This document shows, one piece after another, positions 58,511 through 61,504 of a stretch of 61,504 bases of DNA (position 1 is the first letter of the stretch; each line of letters opens with the position of its first letter). The notes under the pieces were generated by a model, which was not told the origin of the DNA, made no database searches, and saw nothing but the letters and a program-made list of their open reading frames with translations. Origin of the DNA: Solobacterium sp. (lineage in GTDB: Bacteria > Bacillota_I > Bacilli_A > Erysipelotrichales > Erysipelotrichaceae). The position numbers were made by a program, and so were the translations under genes. The stretch spans positions 1 through 61,504 of the forward strand of contig JAFWCM010000053.1 in the NCBI GenBank assembly GCA_017536885.1, given 5' to 3'.

Positions 58511-58957
58511 TCAGATCTCCTTTGAATCAAGAACTATCGTTACCGGACCGTCATTGAGCAGCTCGACCTTCATATTGGCTCCGAAGACTCCCTCTTCCAC
58601 CGGAAGACCCAGAGCCCTCAATGTCTCGTTGAACTTACCGTACATCTCTTCCGCATAGGCAGGACTTCCGGCGTTGGAGAAGGAAGGCCGATTTCCCTTA
58701 TGGCAGTCCGCATACAGCGTAAACTGCGAAACAGAAAGAACCGCGCCGCCGATATCAATCAGAGAAAGATTCATCTTTCCCTCCGCATCCGAAAAGATGC
58801 GAAGCCTGCTGATCTTGGCGGCCATTGCCTTCACGGATGTTTCATCATCCGCATTCTGAAATCCGGCGAGAACCAGAAATCCGGCTCCGATCTCCCCGGT
58901 GATATTTCCGTCCACACGCACCGATGCGTGCTTCACTCTCTGTATTACTGCTTTCAT
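58511..58957 (-). CDS. dtd: D-aminoacyl-tRNA deacylase
   Basis: A 148-residue DTD enzyme that removes D-amino acids (and glycine) mischarged to tRNA. The family signatures SQFTLYADCHKGNRPSF and NDGPVTI (cross-subunit Gly-Pro) are intact. First gene of the operon dtd, folD, DUF951, ychF. The start ATG has no Shine-Dalgarno; an extended -10 ends 9 bases before it. Confidence 0.96.
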   Translation of the reverse strand: MKAVIQRVKHASVRVDGNITGEIGAGFLVLAGFQNADDETSVKAMAAKISRLRIFSDAEGKMNLSLIDIGGAVLSVSQFTLYADCHKGNRPSFSNAGSPAYAEEMYGKFNETLRALGLPVEEGVFGANMKVELLNDGPVTIVLDSKEI

Positions 58958-58966
58958 AACACGGAA

Positions 58967-58975
58967 AGTATACCA
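58967..58975 (-). promoter_or_regulatory. Extended -10 promoter of the dtd-folD-ychF operon
   Basis: TG-g-TATACT on the minus strand. The predicted leader is only 2-3 bases. Confidence 0.65.
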
Positions 58976-59070
58976 TCAGTTTGACGTTCATTCATCTTTC
59001 ACAAATCATATTCGGATTTTCACTTGATATTATTTGGCTTCCTTGTCATGATAATTTCAGGATATTAATT

Positions 59071-60042
59071 ATGGCAGATAAAAAAGACATCCCTGTAGCG
59101 CTTTTGGATATTCTCAAAACATATACAGATGAAAATCACATCCTTTCAACCGGTCAGATTATCGATAAAATGAACCTGATCTACGGGATTTCCATGGAAC
59201 GCAGGACACTGTACGCCAATATTGATCTGCTCAAAAAATACGGGCATCAGATCAGTGACTGGCATGACAACGGCAGCGGATACTTTCTGAAAGAACATCA
59301 GTTCACCAACTCCGAAGTTCTGCTGTTATGCAATGCGATTCATGCGTCTCATTTCATATCGGCCGCGGAAAGCGACGCGATGATCCGGAAGCTCCTGGAT
59401 ACCCAGAGCACCTTTGAACAGCGGAATTTCCGCGACAGCGTTTATCTTCCCAATCCTAAGAAGACCGACAACAAAACCCTGCTTCAGAACATCCGTGTTC
59501 TTTCAAAAGCCATTCAGGACCGCCGAAACGTAAAGTTTGTCTACCTGCACTACAACAAGGACAAGAAACTCGAACCGCGCCGGGAAAAGCTGTATGATGT
59601 GCAGCCGCGCTTCATCGTCTTCCTTGACGGCAGAGCCTATATTGTTGTAACCAGCGATCATCACCCCGGCTTCGGTCATTACCGCATTGACCGGATGAAG
59701 AAAGTTGAACCGGGAGAAACCACCTTCCCCGCACTGCGGGATGATATGGATGCCTATCAGTACGCGTCCGGCCGCTATTACATGTATACCGACAAAATCA
59801 TCTCCGCTTCCTTCCGGTGCAGATACAGCGTTCTCGATCATATGATCGATATCTTCGGGACCGGATTCACTCTGATCCCCTACGATGACGAATACTTCGA
59901 CATGCATGTCAAAGGCAGCGGCGAAGGCCTGCTTCTTCTGGCCCAGCAGTATCTCGATGCGATTACCATCCTCGAGCCGGAAGAACTTCGCCAGAACATG
60001 AAGAAAAGATTATTGCAGGCAAATAATAATTACAGTGACTGA
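59071..60042 (+). CDS. WYL-domain transcriptional regulator
   Basis: A 323-residue DNA-binding regulator. An N-terminal winged helix (about 5-90: LSTGQIIDKMNLIYGISMERRTLYANIDLLKKYG in part) is followed by a WYL-type ligand domain (about 140-250: DVQPRFIVFLDGRAYIVV, HYRIDRMKKV) and a C-terminal WCX-like extension. WYL proteins bind nucleic-acid or nucleotide ligands. The target is unknown; it could control itself or divergent dtd. The ATG at 59071 has AGGA 8 bases upstream; an upstream extension in frame is not supported. Confidence 0.88.
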   Translation: MADKKDIPVALLDILKTYTDENHILSTGQIIDKMNLIYGISMERRTLYANIDLLKKYGHQISDWHDNGSGYFLKEHQFTNSEVLLLCNAIHASHFISAAESDAMIRKLLDTQSTFEQRNFRDSVYLPNPKKTDNKTLLQNIRVLSKAIQDRRNVKFVYLHYNKDKKLEPRREKLYDVQPRFIVFLDGRAYIVVTSDHHPGFGHYRIDRMKKVEPGETTFPALRDDMDAYQYASGRYYMYTDKIISASFRCRYSVLDHMIDIFGTGFTLIPYDDEYFDMHVKGSGEGLLLLAQQYLDAITILEPEELRQNMKKRLLQANNNYSD

Positions 60043-60068
60043 TCAGCCGGGAAACCGGCTGATTCTGT
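60042..60068 (+). terminator. Terminator of the WYL gene
   Basis: ATCAGCCGG-GAAA-CCGGCTGAT followed by TCTGTT, a weak U-tract. The tail overlaps the promoter of the next gene. Confidence 0.6.
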
Positions 60069-60074
60069 TACTAT
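60066..60074 (+). promoter_or_regulatory. Extended -10 promoter of the radical SAM gene
   Basis: TG-t-TACTAT ends exactly 7 bases before the ATG at 60082. No Shine-Dalgarno; leaderless mRNA predicted. Confidence 0.65.
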
Positions 60075-60081
60075 TACCCTT

Positions 60082-60957
60082 ATGAGAACCCTTTCGGATG
60101 TTTTGAAACAGCAATATGGAAGAAAGCTCAGAAAGCTGGCTCTGAGCAGCGGATGTACGTGCCCCAACCGGGACGGGCTGAAGGGAACCGGCGGATGTAC
60201 GTTCTGTTCCCTGGGCGGTTCCGGTGAATTTGCCTCCCCGTTCGCCCCGGTAGATCTTCAGATTCGGCAGGCGAAACAGCTGCTGAAAGAACCGGAAGAC
60301 GCGGATGGATTCATCGCCTATTTCCAGTCCTTCACCAACACCTACGGAGATCCCGCACGCCTTTATGAGCTGTTTCGGGAAACGATTCTCCGGCCGGATA
60401 TTGAGATTCTTTCCATAGCGACAAGACCCGACTGCCTCAGCGATGAAATGATCGGTATGTTAAAAACCCTGAATGAGATCAAGCCGGTCTGGGTGGAACT
60501 GGGCCTGCAGACCATACACGAAGCCACGGCACAGCGCATCCGCCGGGCCTATCCCCTTCCGGTGTTTACCGATGCCTTTCACCGTCTCAAAAAGGCGGGA
60601 ATCGAAGTCATAGTGCATATGATCTTCTCTCTGCCGGGAGAAAGCGAAGAGGACATGCTGGAAAGCATCCGCTGGCTTTCCGGACTGGAGCCGCCGGCGG
60701 ACGGGATCAAGATAACGATGCTGCAGATATTAAAAGGGACAGAGATGGCCGAAGAATACCTTGAACACCCCTTCCCTCTGCTTTCGATGGATGACTATGC
60801 CAGGCTTGTCGCAGACAGTATCCGCATCCTTCCGGAAGCGACCGTCATTCACCGGATTACCGGAGATCCGCCCCGCTCTCTGCTGATCGCACCGGAGTGG
60901 ACGCTGCATAAGAAAAAAACAAGGAACACCATTATGAGATACCTCAATCCCCGCTGA
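60082..60957 (+). CDS. Radical SAM protein of the YtqA/TIGR01212 family
   Basis: A 291-residue radical SAM enzyme. The cluster cysteines are in SSGCTCPNRDG and GGCTFCSLGG, with the longer cysteine spacing typical of this family instead of CxxxCxxC. Conserved segments IAYFQSFTNTYGD, SIATRPDCLS, WVELGLQTIHEAT and HMIFSLPGES follow the family order. The reaction is not established to my knowledge; a tRNA or peptide modification is possible. Confidence 0.92.
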   Translation: MRTLSDVLKQQYGRKLRKLALSSGCTCPNRDGLKGTGGCTFCSLGGSGEFASPFAPVDLQIRQAKQLLKEPEDADGFIAYFQSFTNTYGDPARLYELFRETILRPDIEILSIATRPDCLSDEMIGMLKTLNEIKPVWVELGLQTIHEATAQRIRRAYPLPVFTDAFHRLKKAGIEVIVHMIFSLPGESEEDMLESIRWLSGLEPPADGIKITMLQILKGTEMAEEYLEHPFPLLSMDDYARLVADSIRILPEATVIHRITGDPPRSLLIAPEWTLHKKKTRNTIMRYLNPR

Positions 60958-61005
60958 TCCGGGCATTTTCTGATTCTGCGCTCCCGCAGGGATACAGCCG
61001 GAATG

Positions 61006-61043
61006 AAAAAAAAACTGTGCCCTGTCATCCAGGAACACAGTTT
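61006..61043 (-). terminator. Terminator of the surface-protein gene
   Basis: On the minus strand AAACTGTG pairs with CACAGTTT with an inner CCTG/CAGG stem, followed by TTTTTTT. Confidence 0.75.
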
Positions 61044-61057
61044 ATAATGCAATGCAA

Positions 61058-61504
61058 TTATTTATTGGTTGCGAGAACGTAGCCGGCACCAGCCATGACG
61101 ATCAGAGCTCCGCCCATCATGACATAGTAGGCTGTGTTGTCACTCTCACCGGTGTTGGGAACGCCGCTTCTGGAGCCTGCACCAGCAGCTGCTGCTCCGC
61201 TGCCGCTGTAGATGTTGTACAGAAGCTTGCCGTTGCCATCAAATACGTTGCCTGCGGATGTTGTGAATGTTCCATCACCGTTGGAAGTAACGATCTGACC
61301 GTTAACGATGAAGAGGCATCCTTTGCCGCCAAGAACCGGGTTGCTTACAGCGCACGGATTGTCCACTGTTCCTTTGGAAGAGTCATCATCATCCTTTTTC
61401 GGCTCATACGGTTCATCACTGTGATGATGAGGATCCGGGCTCCATTTCGGAGGCCACGGCCACGGGTTTCTCTCTGCAAGTACGGAAATCGGTGCACCCG
61501 CAAT
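61058..61504 (-). CDS. Cell-wall-anchored surface protein, 5' end beyond window
   Basis: The frame is open to the window edge, giving at least 148 residues. The visible N-terminal part, IAGAPISVLAERNPWP, looks like the end of a signal peptide. Then come a Trp/Pro-rich stretch and a His/Asp-rich linker (HHHSDEPYEP, KKDDDD), and a small domain with C-x14-C near NPVLGGKGCLFIVNG. A Ser/Gly/Ala linker leads to the sorting signal: VPNTG, a hydrophobic helix and the tail ATNK. VPNTG is a variant of LPxTG, and the tail has just one Lys, so anchoring efficiency is uncertain. If the signal peptide begins just outside the window, the mature protein is only about 135 residues. Confidence 0.75.
   Translation of the reverse strand: MAGAPISVLAERNPWPWPPKWSPDPHHHSDEPYEPKKDDDDSSKGTVDNPCAVSNPVLGGKGCLFIVNGQIVTSNGDGTFTTSAGNVFDGNGKLLYNIYSGSGAAAAGAGSRSGVPNTGESDNTAYYVMMGGALIVMAGAGYVLATNK

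Noticed and set aside
40108-61504. Sortase B and the VPNTG protein as a dedicated pair
   Set aside because: They are 20 kb apart, and class B sortases usually recognise other motifs than LPxTG-like signals. Nothing in the sequence links them directly.
1-61504. Mobile elements, CRISPR arrays, rRNA and tRNA genes
   Set aside because: I saw no transposase, integrase, regularly spaced repeats, rRNA segments or tRNA-like cloverleaf sequences, though a tRNA scan was not possible here.

Overview
The window looks like chromosomal DNA of a Gram-positive-type Bacillota, with the gene set and gene order of a low-to-mid-GC Firmicute. Base composition is a little above 50% GC by eye. My best guess is an Erysipelotrichia-like gut lineage, inferred from protein flavour and not tested. 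Support for Bacillota: AddAB instead of RecBCD, RNA polymerase delta (RpoE), a TagO-type glycosyl-phosphate transferase, the small families DUF951, DUF1146 and DUF1934, the c-di-AMP receptor DarA, a class B sortase and a cell-wall sorting signal. I see no phage, transposon, CRISPR array, rRNA or tRNA gene. Coding density is high and many neighbours share ATGA or TAATG stop/start overlaps.

Layout. 1-6.8 kb: addB-addA and a small membrane protein. 6.8-13.7 kb: two thiol-redox lipoproteins, a GNAT-like protein, a glutathione peroxidase/OhrR pair with a perfect palindromic operator, a MATE exporter with alanyl-tRNA editing protein AlaX, and a small GlsB/YeaQ-type membrane protein. 13.7-18.4 kb: a two-gene c-di-GMP operon (SBP-EAL sensor plus GGDEF). 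18.4-23.9 kb: second MATE exporter, then dusB, hslO, a GH2 glycosidase and a membrane protein coupled on the minus strand. 24-28.6 kb: pepD and a PAS-GGDEF-EAL protein. 28.6-34.5 kb: ftsH, hpt, tilS, a MazF-fold protein and a TagO-like enzyme with a Lys/Glu-rich tail. 34.5-50.3 kb: DUF1146, upp, a glycosyltransferase-like gene and a GGDEF gene on the plus strand, glyA, sua5, a 29-residue membrane miniprotein, sortase B, prmC, prfA, rpoD, rpmE, murA, a HAD phosphatase, fba, rpoE, DUF1934, an HD hydrolase and ispF. 50.3-54 kb: cca, a GntR-regulated ABC transporter and an HD protein. 54-61.5 kb: a metallo-beta-lactamase-fold protein, an FMN-dependent dehydrogenase, darA, ychF, DUF951, folD, dtd, a WYL regulator, a YtqA-type radical SAM protein, and the 3' part of a sorted surface protein cut by the window edge.

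How the genes work together. Most are housekeeping: tRNA maturation and quality control (tilS, dusB, cca, sua5, dtd, alaX), translation termination (prfA, prmC), cell-wall precursor supply (murA, tagO), one-carbon metabolism (glyA, folD), nucleotide salvage (hpt, upp) and DNA repair (addAB). The minus-strand orders tilS-hpt-ftsH...hslO-dusB and rpoE-fba-murA-rpmE-prfA-prmC-sua5-glyA-upp-DUF1146 match blocks I remember from Bacillus subtilis, so genes interrupting them (c-di-GMP genes, pepD, GH2, sortase, rpoD, glycosyltransferase) stand out as lineage-specific insertions. Four c-di-GMP turnover proteins lie within 25 kb.

The most unusual signal is regulatory. At least six genes have a sigma-A type -10 element, often extended (TGn), ending 6-7 bases before the start codon with no Shine-Dalgarno sequence, which predicts leaderless mRNAs. 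Many other genes here keep strong AGGAGG sites, so two modes of translation initiation appear to coexist.
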